Assembly: GCA_902768985.1 (NCBI GenBank)
Contig: CACXNA010000010.1
Location: 1-64,000, forward strand
Origin: an uncultured Bacteroidia bacterium
GTDB taxonomy: Bacteria; Bacteroidota; Bacteroidia; Bacteroidales; UBA932
Length of the DNA: 64,000 nucleotides
Reading direction: 5' to 3'
Both the position numbers and the translations under genes were made by a program. The notes under the pieces were generated by a model. That model was not told the origin of the DNA, did no database searches, and worked only from the letters and a program-made list of their open reading frames with translations. Positions 8,350-15,433 of this stretch are shown piece by piece. Within the stretch, counting starts at the first letter, position 1. Each line of letters starts with the position of its first letter.

Positions 8350-9554
8350 CTGTCTAAATCTCTGAGGTTTTGTCGGATTGCTCTGGCCAGAGCTTCAGCA
8401 AACAATACCGGCACAGCGTTTCCTATCTGTTTATACTTCTCGCCTCTTGAACCAGCAAAAAAGAAATCGTCGGGGAATGACTGTATTCGGGCCGCTTCAC
8501 GGACGGTGAATGTTCGAGCCTGATCATAATCAGGATGAATGAACTGAAAACCATCCTTGTGAATATGAGCTAGAATAGTCTTGCTTGGCAGATCCCACCA
8601 TTGAACCACATAGCTATTATCAAACACTCTCGCGTGTTCATGCTCAAGATCAGGACGCTGCCTCCGCATCTCGCCAAAACTCCAGTGATGTTCTATCATT
8701 ACACGGAAACGCTCTCTGTCCATTTCGTTGTGGTTTCGTGCAATATGGTCCATTAGAGGATGAATACCTGGCTGGCCAATTCGCCTGAGGAAGGCATTAT
8801 TACACGGGTAGTCGAAAGCCTCAGAAGAGGCGTCTTGCCCTGGTTCAATAGGAGGAAGGTCTGAAAGGGCATCATGCACATCCACAAAACGTTGAAGTCC
8901 CTGTCTTTGATCCTCTGGCATCTCCGGGTCATAATGAGTCTTTCTTACTGCATTGTATAAGTCAAGGGCTCCCTTTTCATCTATATCGTTGCGTACGCCC
9001 ATGATAATAACGCGCTTCCTTATTTGAGGCACTCCATAGTTGGCAGTATTATGAACCAGAATAGCAGGGTCATCAATCACTTTGTAACGATTCCCTAAAG
9101 CATGGATGACTCTCGGGAAAATCAGTCCGCCATCTACACGGGCAGAAAGAAGTCCAGTTACGTTTTCAAAAACAAAGAACTTGGGTTCAAAGTGCTCCAG
9201 AATGCGTACGTAACTCTCAAACAGATAGTTTCGCGGATCTTTGGCCATGCCTTTTCCGTCACGAACACGACCTGCAGTTGAGTATGCCTGACAAGGTGGG
9301 CCTCCAATGATTACATCAACCGGTCGTCCGTGAGTTGCACGCTCTATCCGTTCAATTATGTCTTCCGAAGTAATATCGTGTTCTATGACCTCCTCGTCAG
9401 CATGCCTATACCCATAATGTCTCATTCGGGTACGGAGTGTTTCGCAAGCGTAGTGGTCAATCTCAACGTGAGCTAGGGCCCTAAAACCTTGACGGTAAAA
9501 ACCCTCACTCAAGCCACCACACCCAGCAAAAAGGTCGATAAATGTATATGGCAT
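8346..9554 (-). CDS. DNA (cytosine-5)-methyltransferase, first of pair (M1-like)
   Basis: The 402-residue protein starts almost directly at motif I (FIDLFAGCGGLSEGF), as compact Dcm-type enzymes do. Motif IV is GGPPCQAYS with catalytic Cys at residue 88, motif VI is FENVTG, motif VIII QIRKRVIIMG, and motif X QIGNAVPVLFAE. It is the first gene of the minus-strand operon M1-M2-mcrB-mcrC-small ORF and is divergent from vsr, with 106 bases between starts. It methylates cytosine to protect self DNA; the recognition sequence is not predictable by eye. It is only moderately similar to the neighbouring methyltransferase, so the two are probably old paralogues with different strands or sites rather than a recent duplication. 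Confidence 0.92.
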   Translation of the reverse strand: MPYTFIDLFAGCGGLSEGFYRQGFRALAHVEIDHYACETLRTRMRHYGYRHADEEVIEHDITSEDIIERIERATHGRPVDVIIGGPPCQAYSTAGRVRDGKGMAKDPRNYLFESYVRILEHFEPKFFVFENVTGLLSARVDGGLIFPRVIHALGNRYKVIDDPAILVHNTANYGVPQIRKRVIIMGVRNDIDEKGALDLYNAVRKTHYDPEMPEDQRQGLQRFVDVHDALSDLPPIEPGQDASSEAFDYPCNNAFLRRIGQPGIHPLMDHIARNHNEMDRERFRVMIEHHWSFGEMRRQRPDLEHEHARVFDNSYVVQWWDLPSKTILAHIHKDGFQFIHPDYDQARTFTVREAARIQSFPDDFFFAGSRGEKYKQIGNAVPVLFAEALARAIRQNLRDLDR

Positions 9555-9622
9555 AATTGTATAATCGCTATGAAAAGATAAAGATAGTGATTTTTTGCCG
9601 ACAATCTGTCAAAATGAACGTT

Positions 9623-9654
9623 TTTGTGCTCTTAGGGGAATAGTCGTATCTTTG
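9623..9654 (+). promoter_or_regulatory. vsr promoter with -33 and -7 boxes
   Basis: TTTG at 9623-9626 and TATCTTTG at 9647-9654 are 20 bases apart, close to the Bacteroidota consensus TTTG-N19-TAnnTTTG. Only six bases separate the -7 box from the vsr ATG at 9661, so the transcript probably starts at or next to the A of the start codon. The divergent methyltransferase promoter must lie in the same 106-base gap; I see no clean match for it. Confidence 0.7.
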
Positions 9655-9660
9655 CAAAAC

Positions 9661-10197
9661 ATGCCAGACAACCACACACCGGCCCAGCGCCAAAATAATA
9701 TGGCAGCAATACACTCCGCGTCTACTACGCCGGAGCGGAGATTGCGTCATGCCCTATGGAGCCAGGGGTTTCGTTACCGAGTGAATGATAAACGTCTTCC
9801 CGGGAAACCTGATATCGTGCTGCCAAAGTATCGGACAGTTATCTTCGTACACGGCTGCTTTTGGCATGGTCACAAAGACTGTAAGTATTATACTGTCCCC
9901 AAGACCAACACTGAGTTCTGGATGGCCAAGGTTGCTAGGAACAAGGAGCGGGATCAGGAAGTATGGCGGAAACTGGAGGCGAAGGGCTGGAATGTCATCA
10001 TCGTTTGGGAGTGTCAGCTGAAAAAGGCCGTATTGGAGGATACCGTCAATCAGGTTGCTGAGGAGATCCGGCACAATGGAGAGATTCTTCGCTGCGCTCA
10101 GAGTGACAGAAAAAAAGCGAGGGAAGAATACAGGATGGAGAGAAGAATCCGGAAGGAAAGAGAAGAATCTCTCTTGAAGGAGATGAAATCCTTATAA
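9661..10197 (+). CDS. vsr: Very short patch repair endonuclease Vsr
   Basis: The start at 9661 gives the usual Vsr N-terminus (MPDNHTPAQRQNNMAAIHS, then TTPERRLR). Family motifs follow: FRYRVNDKRLPGKPDIVLP with the catalytic Asp in PDIV, VIFVHGCFWHGH with the conserved His and zinc-type residues, and VIIVWECQL. Vsr nicks beside T:G mismatches produced when 5-methylcytosine deaminates, so it is the expected companion of the two methyltransferases transcribed away from it. At 178 residues it exceeds the usual 135-155. The extra C-terminal part comes from a palindromic repeat (EILRCAQSDRK) followed by a Lys/Arg/Glu-rich helix. It should act in the cytoplasm with mismatch-repair proteins. Confidence 0.92.
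   Translation: MPDNHTPAQRQNNMAAIHSASTTPERRLRHALWSQGFRYRVNDKRLPGKPDIVLPKYRTVIFVHGCFWHGHKDCKYYTVPKTNTEFWMAKVARNKERDQEVWRKLEAKGWNVIIVWECQLKKAVLEDTVNQVAEEIRHNGEILRCAQSDRKKAREEYRMERRIRKEREESLLKEMKSL
10081..10110 (+). repeat. Palindromic repeat (CTTCGCTGCGCTCAG type) inside the vsr 3' end
   Basis: The stretch GATTCTTCGCTGCGCTCAGA followed by GTGACA closely resembles the element at 13490-13517. It encodes EILRCAQSD, beyond the conserved Vsr fold, and appears to have extended the reading frame. Confidence 0.6.
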
Positions 10198-10556
10198 TCC
10201 ATATTCCTCTCGTCCTTCGCAAAAAGTCGCTCAACTTCGAACAACTTTTTATGGGCCATTTTTGACGTTTTTGGGCTATTTTGGGGGATACTTTTTACTA
10301 AAAATTCCCTGCAGAGTGTTCTGCAAGGCATTTCAGCGGAGAGGACGAACAATGATTGAACGGATTACGGGCGCTACTGCTTGTTAGGAAAAGCCAAAAC
10401 GAAAGTAAGTAAATATACCCGCACCAAGCCCCCGGCATTCGCTTTTCGAATACCGGGGGCTGTATGTGAAATTACGGGATATGGCGTAGTGATGATGTGA
10501 AAATAGATTCAGCGCCGTTCAAAATTCTTTGCTATCTTTGCGGAAAACAGACGCTT
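10198..10556. other. 359-bp intergenic region with two inverted repeats and a promoter
   Basis: No convincing gene lies here. A short inverted repeat, TGCAGA-gtgt-TCTGCA, spans 10310-10325. A stronger hairpin is at 10427-10461, and a -7 box TATCTTTG at 10533-10540 precedes the next gene. The run of G/T-rich bases at 10245-10285 shows no feature I can name. Confidence 0.5.
10427..10461. terminator. Strong GC hairpin after vsr, possibly a terminator
   Basis: AGCCCCCGG at 10427-10435 pairs with CCGGGGGCT at 10453-10461, and inner CATTCG/CGAATA extends the stem around a CTTTT loop. There is no T-run on either side, so it may be a palindromic intergenic repeat or a factor-dependent terminator rather than an intrinsic one. 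Confidence 0.45.
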
Positions 10557-10862
10557 ATGAGAGCCAACGAATACTTGAAAAAACACAATGTTACTCGCGT
10601 GGAAGACCTCTCCCACCAGCAGCTTATAGATTTCGCTTTTGAGTGCATGAATCTGACCAGCCAAGCAAGCGTAGGTCTGTGCGTCAATGGAGGCCCTGGC
10701 GGTCATCCCGACCCTTATCCAGCCGAACTCGACGCGGCTATCATAAAAGCGTACAAGAACGGACTCTCTGTCCGTGCGTCATTCATTATAAACGAGAGCT
10801 GCAACGGCCCTCACGATAATTACAAGTCGGGCTTGTCAATCAGTGTCGGGCCGGAACTATAG
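10557..10862 (+). CDS. Hypothetical 101-residue protein
   Basis: I prefer the ATG at 10557 to the upstream frame start, because the -7 box TATCTTTG at 10533-10540 puts transcription start near 10547. The product begins MRANEYLKKHNVTRVEDLSH and is soluble, with a helical N-terminal half. A central Gly/Pro/Asn segment (VNGGPGGHPDPYP) is followed by a beta-rich end (LSVRASFIINESCNG). No signal peptide or known motif is present. It lies between the restriction cassette and a tRNA-Ser, and the following small gene begins near or overlaps its end, so the two may form an operon. I do not recognise the family. Confidence 0.6.
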   Translation: MRANEYLKKHNVTRVEDLSHQQLIDFAFECMNLTSQASVGLCVNGGPGGHPDPYPAELDAAIIKAYKNGLSVRASFIINESCNGPHDNYKSGLSISVGPEL

Positions 10863-10887
10863 CACTAGAAAAAGTAACTTGGCAGAA

Positions 10888-11103
10888 ATGCACGGTGGAA
10901 ATAAAAATTTCCGCGCCCCGGACGGGACACCCTATGATTCATACGATGCGTATGTCAACGCGCCGGATCTGGACATGGACATCATCCAGAGCCTGCTCTG
11001 GCGTGGAAAGCGGAAGCCACAGAACGAGTTCGAGCGAGAGCTGAAAAAGTCGCTCGACGAGGACAAAAAGCAGGGCCGTTATTCAGAGTATTACCCGGAG
11101 TAG
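10888..11103 (+). CDS. Hypothetical 71-residue protein
   Basis: The frame could start at a GTG at 10843, overlapping the previous gene by 20 bases, or at the ATG at 10888. I use the ATG, which gives a compact polar protein starting MHGGNKNFRAPDGTPYDSYD and ending in a charged helix (EFERELKKSLDEDKKQGR). No family is recognised. Its end overlaps, by 21 bases, the end of a convergent small gene on the other strand. Its position directly after the 101-residue gene suggests co-transcription. Confidence 0.5.
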   Translation: MHGGNKNFRAPDGTPYDSYDAYVNAPDLDMDIIQSLLWRGKRKPQNEFERELKKSLDEDKKQGRYSEYYPE

Positions 11104-11367
11104 CTTTTTCAATGGATTCAGTTTGTAAAGAAACGATTGGCCCGGCTTCACAGAGTAGTGCGTACTAAGCGCGACGACATTTGTGTTTGCCTCCAACTCC
11201 TTAACAAGTTCACTTTGTCCCATTCCAGACTCCTTCACGTCGAATAAATAGCCAAGCCCGGGCGCAAAATCTCCGGGGACTAGCGGAACCCCGTGCTTCT
11301 TGAAAATCGCCCTAATCTCGTCTTGCGACTCCGGGACAATCATGCTATATCTGTATATCGCCGACAT
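11083..11367 (-). CDS. Hypothetical small protein, convergent with the previous gene
   Basis: The 94-residue frame starts at the ATG at 11367, only four bases after a -7 box TATCTTTG (11379-11372), so it could be leaderless. A second in-frame ATG at 11343 would give 86 residues beginning MIVPESQDEIRAIFKKHGVP and leave a 5' leader of about 20 bases. The protein has the look of a small regulatory or antitoxin-like fold: DEIRAIFKKHG, then GQSELVKELEANTNVV. No domain is certain. It is transcribed toward the two small plus-strand genes and overlaps the last by 21 bases. Confidence 0.5.
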   Translation of the reverse strand: MSAIYRYSMIVPESQDEIRAIFKKHGVPLVPGDFAPGLGYLFDVKESGMGQSELVKELEANTNVVALSTHYSVKPGQSFLYKLNPLKKLLRVIL

Positions 11368-11371
11368 ATGG

Positions 11372-11379
11372 CAAAGATA
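11372..11379 (-). promoter_or_regulatory. -7 box TATCTTTG, four bases before an ATG
   Basis: Reading the minus strand, TATCTTTG is followed by CCAT and then ATG at 11367. A transcript from this box would begin at or near the start codon. Confidence 0.5.
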
Positions 11380-11462
11380 TAAAAAAAGCGCACATTTTCG
11401 CTCGAAATCGAGCGTAAAACCGTGCGCATTTTTTGTAACGCATTGAAAATCAATGCAAATTG

Positions 11463-11549
11463 CGGAGAGGACGAGATTCGAACTCGTGATACGGTTACCC
11501 GTATGCAGGTTTAGCAAACCTGTGGATTCAGCCACTCTCCCACCTCTCC
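11463..11549 (-). tRNA. tRNA-Ser (anticodon GCT)
   Basis: The minus-strand sequence folds as a class II tRNA. The acceptor arm GGAGAGG (from 11549) pairs with CCTCTCC (11470-11464), and the discriminator G is at 11463. The anticodon stem-loop is AGGTTTGCTAAACCT with anticodon GCT at 11513-11515. The long variable arm (CATACGGGTAACCGTATC) is typical of serine, and the T arm is ACGAGTTCGAATCTCGT. The 3' CCA is not encoded. It reads serine codons AGC and AGU. tRNA-Ser genes are common integration sites, and the accessory block ends here. Confidence 0.95.
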
Positions 11550-11595
11550 AATCGTCCCTTCGGTTTCCAAACTGGATCTCCGTGATTCGGGACGA

Positions 11596-11603
11596 CAAAG
11601 TTA
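11596..11603 (-). promoter_or_regulatory. -7 box of the tRNA-Ser promoter
   Basis: TAACTTTG reads on the minus strand about 47 bases before the mature tRNA 5' end. A TTGG 18 bases further upstream could be the -33 element. Confidence 0.55.
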
Positions 11604-11628
11604 CAACAAATAATTAGTTTTCCAACAA

Positions 11629-12765
11629 TTATTTTTTAGCTCCGAGGAGCTGGAGAATCTTGTTGGCGACATCGCTGTTTTCCTGGACGCAGCCGAAGTC
11701 GCGGGAATGCGGGCCGTAGGCGAAGAGCGGCACCATATTCGGGGTGTGGCTGCCGGAGGCGAAGGTGACGCGCACGAAGCCCGTCTCCGGGTCGCCGCCG
11801 TTGAGCAGGGTGGCGCCGGTCTCGTGGTCGGCGCTGATGATCACCAGCGTGTGGCCGTCCTTCTCCGCGAAGCGGACGGCCGCCTCGACGGCCTTGTCGA
11901 AGTCGAGCATCTCGGCGAGGGTCTCGGGGAGCTCGTTGCTGTGCTCGTGCTTATCGATGCGGGCGCCCTCGACCATCAGGAAAAAGCCCTTCTTGCCGCG
12001 CTGGGAGAGGTAATTGATGGCCATCTCGGTGGTGGCGGGCAGGTAGTCGCCCCGGTCGAGGTGGACGCTCTCCGGCAGGTAGAGCAGGCGCTCGGAGCCG
12101 GCCACGGCGGGATCCTTCGGGTCATAGACCACGGTGAAGGTCTTCTTGATGGCGTCCTGGGTGGACAGGGGCATGCTCTCGAAGGTGGACTGCGTGCCGG
12201 CGGAGGCGAATTTCAGCACGCTGGCGGGCAGGTCGGCCCAGATGGCTTCCTTCTCGCCGCGGGCGGCCTGATGGGCGAAGAAAACGGCCGGCGTGGCACC
12301 GTTGAGGTCGTCGGTGGAGAGGACGCCGCAGGCGTAGCCCAGCGGGGTCAGATACTCAGGAATGTTGGTGATGGACTCGCGTGCGGGATTCATGCCGACG
12401 AAGCCGTTGTTGGTCTTCTGGCCGGTGGCGTAAGCGGTGCCGGAGGCGGCGGAGTCCGTGGTGAAGTTGTCGGCGGACTGCGTGCGCACGAGACCGAAGG
12501 TCCGGAGGTTGGTCATCGTCAGGGCGCCGCCGTTGGCGTACATGGCGGCGTTGACGGCGCCGTGGCCCATGCCGTCACCGATGAGCAGGATGACGTTGTT
12601 GACTTTGGCGTTGGTGCCGTCCACCTTGAAGTCCGGGGTGTAGGTGCTCTGCAGCTCGGCATAAGACTCGGCGAGCTGGGCGGTGATTTCGCGGTTCGCT
12701 TCCTGTGCGAAAAGGGTCAGGGAGGCGCACAGCGCCGCGAGGATGGGGATCAAGTATTTTTTCAT
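11629..12765 (-). CDS. Secreted alkaline phosphatase
   Basis: From the ATG at 12765 the product begins MKKYLIPILAALCASLTLFA, a signal peptide, so it acts in the periplasm. The metal-binding Asp lies in LLIGDGMGHG, and the nucleophile Ser is in TTDSAASGTAYATG, matching the VxDSAA(S/G) pattern of PhoA-type alkaline phosphatases. A late SADHETGA supplies metal-binding Asp and His. It hydrolyses phosphate monoesters using zinc and magnesium. At 378 residues it is on the short side but complete. The GH92 gene on the same strand ends 16 bases before this start, so the two are probably one transcript, perhaps removing phosphate from phosphorylated mannosides; that link is inference. An alternative ATG at 12771 adds two residues. 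Confidence 0.9.
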   Translation of the reverse strand: MKKYLIPILAALCASLTLFAQEANREITAQLAESYAELQSTYTPDFKVDGTNAKVNNVILLIGDGMGHGAVNAAMYANGGALTMTNLRTFGLVRTQSADNFTTDSAASGTAYATGQKTNNGFVGMNPARESITNIPEYLTPLGYACGVLSTDDLNGATPAVFFAHQAARGEKEAIWADLPASVLKFASAGTQSTFESMPLSTQDAIKKTFTVVYDPKDPAVAGSERLLYLPESVHLDRGDYLPATTEMAINYLSQRGKKGFFLMVEGARIDKHEHSNELPETLAEMLDFDKAVEAAVRFAEKDGHTLVIISADHETGATLLNGGDPETGFVRVTFASGSHTPNMVPLFAYGPHSRDFGCVQENSDVANKILQLLGAKK

Positions 12766-12781
12766 ATCCATAATTGGTTTA

Positions 12782-15352
12782 TTAGTATATCCAAATTTCG
12801 TCGATGAAGATGAATCCCGGGCTCCCGGCACCGGGGTGCCAGGCGGGGATGGTGCCGATATTCTTGGCGAACACCCTCAAAAAACGTGCGCGGGCCTTGA
12901 CGCTCGCCTCGCAGTCCCAGATGCGCACTTCGTAGTCGCGCTCGTCCATCGTGTTCTCCACGCGCGCAAGCGGCGTGAAATGCTCCCCGTCTTCCGAGAC
13001 GGAGAATTCCACCCAGCGGGGCATCCAGATCCAGGAACGGGCGTCCTGGCAGAAGCCCGCGCCGACGCGCGAGATGTCGCGCGCCTCACGCAGGTCCACC
13101 ACCGCCTCGAAGTCGGTGTCCTGGTAGCCCTGCCAGCCGCCGGTGCGCCAGTTCAGGCCGCCCCGGAAGCCGTCGATCAGACCCTCGTCGCCGCCGGCGG
13201 TGTACTGGCGGCTGTAGCGGGCGCGGATGTCGATGTCGCGGTCGCGCTGGATCTGGTGCACGGCGCAGCGCGTCGTGAAGCTGCGCCGCTCCCCGATCTG
13301 TGCGTAGGCCTCCATGCGGCAGGGTTCATACACGGTGAACGGGCCCACGTAGGGCTGGAAGGCGCCATCGCCGATGCGGTACCAGATCCGGCCTTCGCCG
13401 GAAATGGCGACGCGCAGCGAGTCGGCGAAGATGTCGTGGTCGAGCTCGAAGGCGGGGTTGGTGACGATGGTCTTATGGATGCGCGTCAGAGATCCTTCGC
13501 TTTGCTCAGGATGACAGAGGCCCGGGCAGACGGGATAGCGGCCGAGGGCGGACAAAACATACCAGGCGGACATCTGGCCGCAGTCGTCGTTGCCGCAGCG
13601 GCCGTCCGGGGCGGCGGAGTAGAGCGTCTCGAGGATCTGCTCCACGCGCGCCTGCCGCTTGTCGGGCCGGCCGGCGTAATCATAAAGATAAGCCACATGG
13701 TGGCTGGGCTCGTTGCCCTGGGCGTACTGTCCGATGCAGCCGGTAATGTCGGCCTGCGTGCGGCCGGTGTTGCCCTCCTCGGCGCCGAACATCGCATCCA
13801 GGCGTTGCTCCAGCGCATCCGCGCCGCCCAGCGCCTCGATGAGCCCGCCGAGGTCCTGTGGCACGAAAAGGCTGTACTGCCAGGAGTTGGCCTCCGTGTA
13901 GTGGTTGTTGACCTCCCGCGGGTCGAAGGGGCTGACCCAGCGGCCGTTCAGGCGGGCGCGCATGAAGCCCGTCGTGGGGTCGAAGACGTTGCGCCAGTAC
14001 TGCGCGGAGGTCATGTATTCTTCGTAAACGTCCATGCGTCCGAGGTACTTCGCCACCTGGGCGGTGCACCAGTCGTCATAGGCGTATTCAAGGGTCTTGG
14101 ACACGCTCTCGTGCTCGTCATCGGCCAGCACGAGGCCGTTGGCGCGGAAGCTGTCCAGGCCGAATTCCGGCCGCTTCGAGCTCGCCAGCAGGGCCTCGAG
14201 CGCCTTCTCGACATCGAAGTCGGTGAAGCCGCGCGCGAGGGCGTCGGCGATCACGGGCGCGGCGTTGTAGCCGATCATGCAGTTGGTCTCGTAGCCCCAG
14301 AGCTCCCAGACGGGCAGTTTGCCGGCCTCGTCGTAGATGGACAGGAAGGTCTTCAAGAAATCGTAGCTCCGCTCCGGCTCAATCTCCCAGAGGAGCGGAT
14401 GCTCCCCGCGGAAGGTGTCCCAGAGCGAGAGGACGGTGTAGCGCTCCCAGCCCTCGGCGCGGTGCACCTGGCGGTCCATGCCGCGGTATTCGCCGTTGGC
14501 GTCGGAATAGAGCGAGGGGTGGATGCCCGTGTGGTAGAGGGCGGTGTAGAAGCGGCGCAGGTGCTCCTCGTCCGTCCAGGGGCATTCCAATTTGCCGAGG
14601 TATTGCTCCCAGGCGGCTTCGGTGGCCGCCCGCTGGGCGTCGAAGCTCGCGGGGTACTCCGCGAGGAGGTTCTGGCGGGCGTTCTCCTCCGACACGGAGG
14701 AAATGGCCACGCGAACGGTCACGGTCCGCGCGTTGCGCGGGAAGGTGAACACGGCGCGGCGGCCGCCGTCGAGCAGTTTGCATTTCGCGGGAGCGGAGAA
14801 TTCCATCCAGAAATAGACGTCCTGCCCGCGCGCCCAGCTGCTGGACTGCCGCCAGCCGCTGCATCCCGCCTTGCCGGGCGTGATGCGCCAGCCGTCCAGC
14901 GGGTCGCGGTGCTGCAGGTCCAGGGTAATGACGGGCCGGACGCCCGCCGGGAAGGTATATTCGTGCACCCCGACCCGCCGCCCGGCCGTCAGGCGCGCCT
15001 GCACCTGCGGACCGTCGAGGAAGACCTCGTAGTAGCCCGGGGCGGCCTTTTCGCGCCCGTGCGAGAAGGGGGAGGGCGTGCCGTCACCCGGCATCAGCAG
15101 GATGTCGCACAGGTCGTCGCAGCCGGTGCCGGACAGGTGTGTGTGCGAGAAGCCGTAGATGAGGGAGTCGCTGTAGTGGTAGCCGCTGCAGCCGTCCCAG
15201 TCGCCCGCCTGCGGGCGCGTGTCCGGGCTCAGCTGCACCATCCCGAACGGTGTCACGGCCCCGGGAAAGGTGTGGCCGTGCGCATCCGTGCCCACGAAGG
15301 GGTTGACGTGCTGCAGGACAGAGAGCAGGATGGCGAGGAGTATGTGGTTCAT
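12782..15352 (-). CDS. GH92 family alpha-mannosidase, secreted
   Basis: I start at the ATG at 15352 (MNHILLAILLSVLQHVNPFVG). It is a short signal sequence leading into the canonical GH92 opening VNPFVGTDAHGHTFPGAVTP and SGYHYSDSLIYGFSHTHLSG. Family GH92 are calcium-dependent exo-alpha-mannosidases acting on N-glycans and related mannans. The protein has 856 residues. The last 150 or so form a discoidin-like (F5/8C) extra domain with WMPRWVEFSVSEDGEHF, possibly carbohydrate binding. In the middle, where homologues continue from YPVCPG, the sequence reads CHPEQSEGSLTRIHK, encoded by a palindromic repeat. Expression probably starts from the -7 box at 15367-15360, seven bases before the ATG. Phosphatase follows downstream. 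Family call strong; linkage preference inferred. Confidence 0.93.
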   Translation of the reverse strand: MNHILLAILLSVLQHVNPFVGTDAHGHTFPGAVTPFGMVQLSPDTRPQAGDWDGCSGYHYSDSLIYGFSHTHLSGTGCDDLCDILLMPGDGTPSPFSHGREKAAPGYYEVFLDGPQVQARLTAGRRVGVHEYTFPAGVRPVITLDLQHRDPLDGWRITPGKAGCSGWRQSSSWARGQDVYFWMEFSAPAKCKLLDGGRRAVFTFPRNARTVTVRVAISSVSEENARQNLLAEYPASFDAQRAATEAAWEQYLGKLECPWTDEEHLRRFYTALYHTGIHPSLYSDANGEYRGMDRQVHRAEGWERYTVLSLWDTFRGEHPLLWEIEPERSYDFLKTFLSIYDEAGKLPVWELWGYETNCMIGYNAAPVIADALARGFTDFDVEKALEALLASSKRPEFGLDSFRANGLVLADDEHESVSKTLEYAYDDWCTAQVAKYLGRMDVYEEYMTSAQYWRNVFDPTTGFMRARLNGRWVSPFDPREVNNHYTEANSWQYSLFVPQDLGGLIEALGGADALEQRLDAMFGAEEGNTGRTQADITGCIGQYAQGNEPSHHVAYLYDYAGRPDKRQARVEQILETLYSAAPDGRCGNDDCGQMSAWYVLSALGRYPVCPGLCHPEQSEGSLTRIHKTIVTNPAFELDHDIFADSLRVAISGEGRIWYRIGDGAFQPYVGPFTVYEPCRMEAYAQIGERRSFTTRCAVHQIQRDRDIDIRARYSRQYTAGGDEGLIDGFRGGLNWRTGGWQGYQDTDFEAVVDLREARDISRVGAGFCQDARSWIWMPRWVEFSVSEDGEHFTPLARVENTMDERDYEVRIWDCEASVKARARFLRVFAKNIGTIPAWHPGAGSPGFIFIDEIWIY
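13490..13517 (-). repeat. Palindromic repeat embedded in the GH92 gene
   Basis: On the plus strand it reads AGATCCTTCGCTTTGCTCAG followed by GATGACA. It encodes the peptide CHPEQSEGSL in the GH92 frame. The same class of element occurs at 10081-10110. Confidence 0.65.
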
Positions 15353-15359
15353 GTCTGCA

Positions 15360-15405
15360 CAAATATAACGAAAAAGGGCGAATCGTAAAAAAATGCTTAC
15401 CTTTG
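15360..15405. promoter_or_regulatory. Divergent promoters for GH92 and the TPR regulator
   Basis: TATATTTG on the minus strand (15367-15360) precedes the GH92 ATG by seven bases. TACCTTTG on the plus strand (15398-15405) precedes the regulator ATG at 15434 by 28 bases. The two -7 boxes are 30 bases apart, so a bound regulator could affect both genes. Confidence 0.6.
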
Positions 15406-15433
15406 CTTGGACTGAACGACCAATTGATAACCG

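Noticed and set aside
10098..10352. Minus-strand 84-codon frame overlapping the vsr end
   Set aside because: It overlaps the vsr 3' end and has no promoter, ribosome site or recognisable product.
11707..12807. Long plus-strand frame opposite alkaline phosphatase
   Set aside because: Its Gly/Val/Glu-rich product has no domain and mirrors a clear enzyme on the other strand; it is a high-GC shadow. The same applies to the long frames opposite GH92, SusC, SusD, GH3, trp genes and the S9 peptidases.
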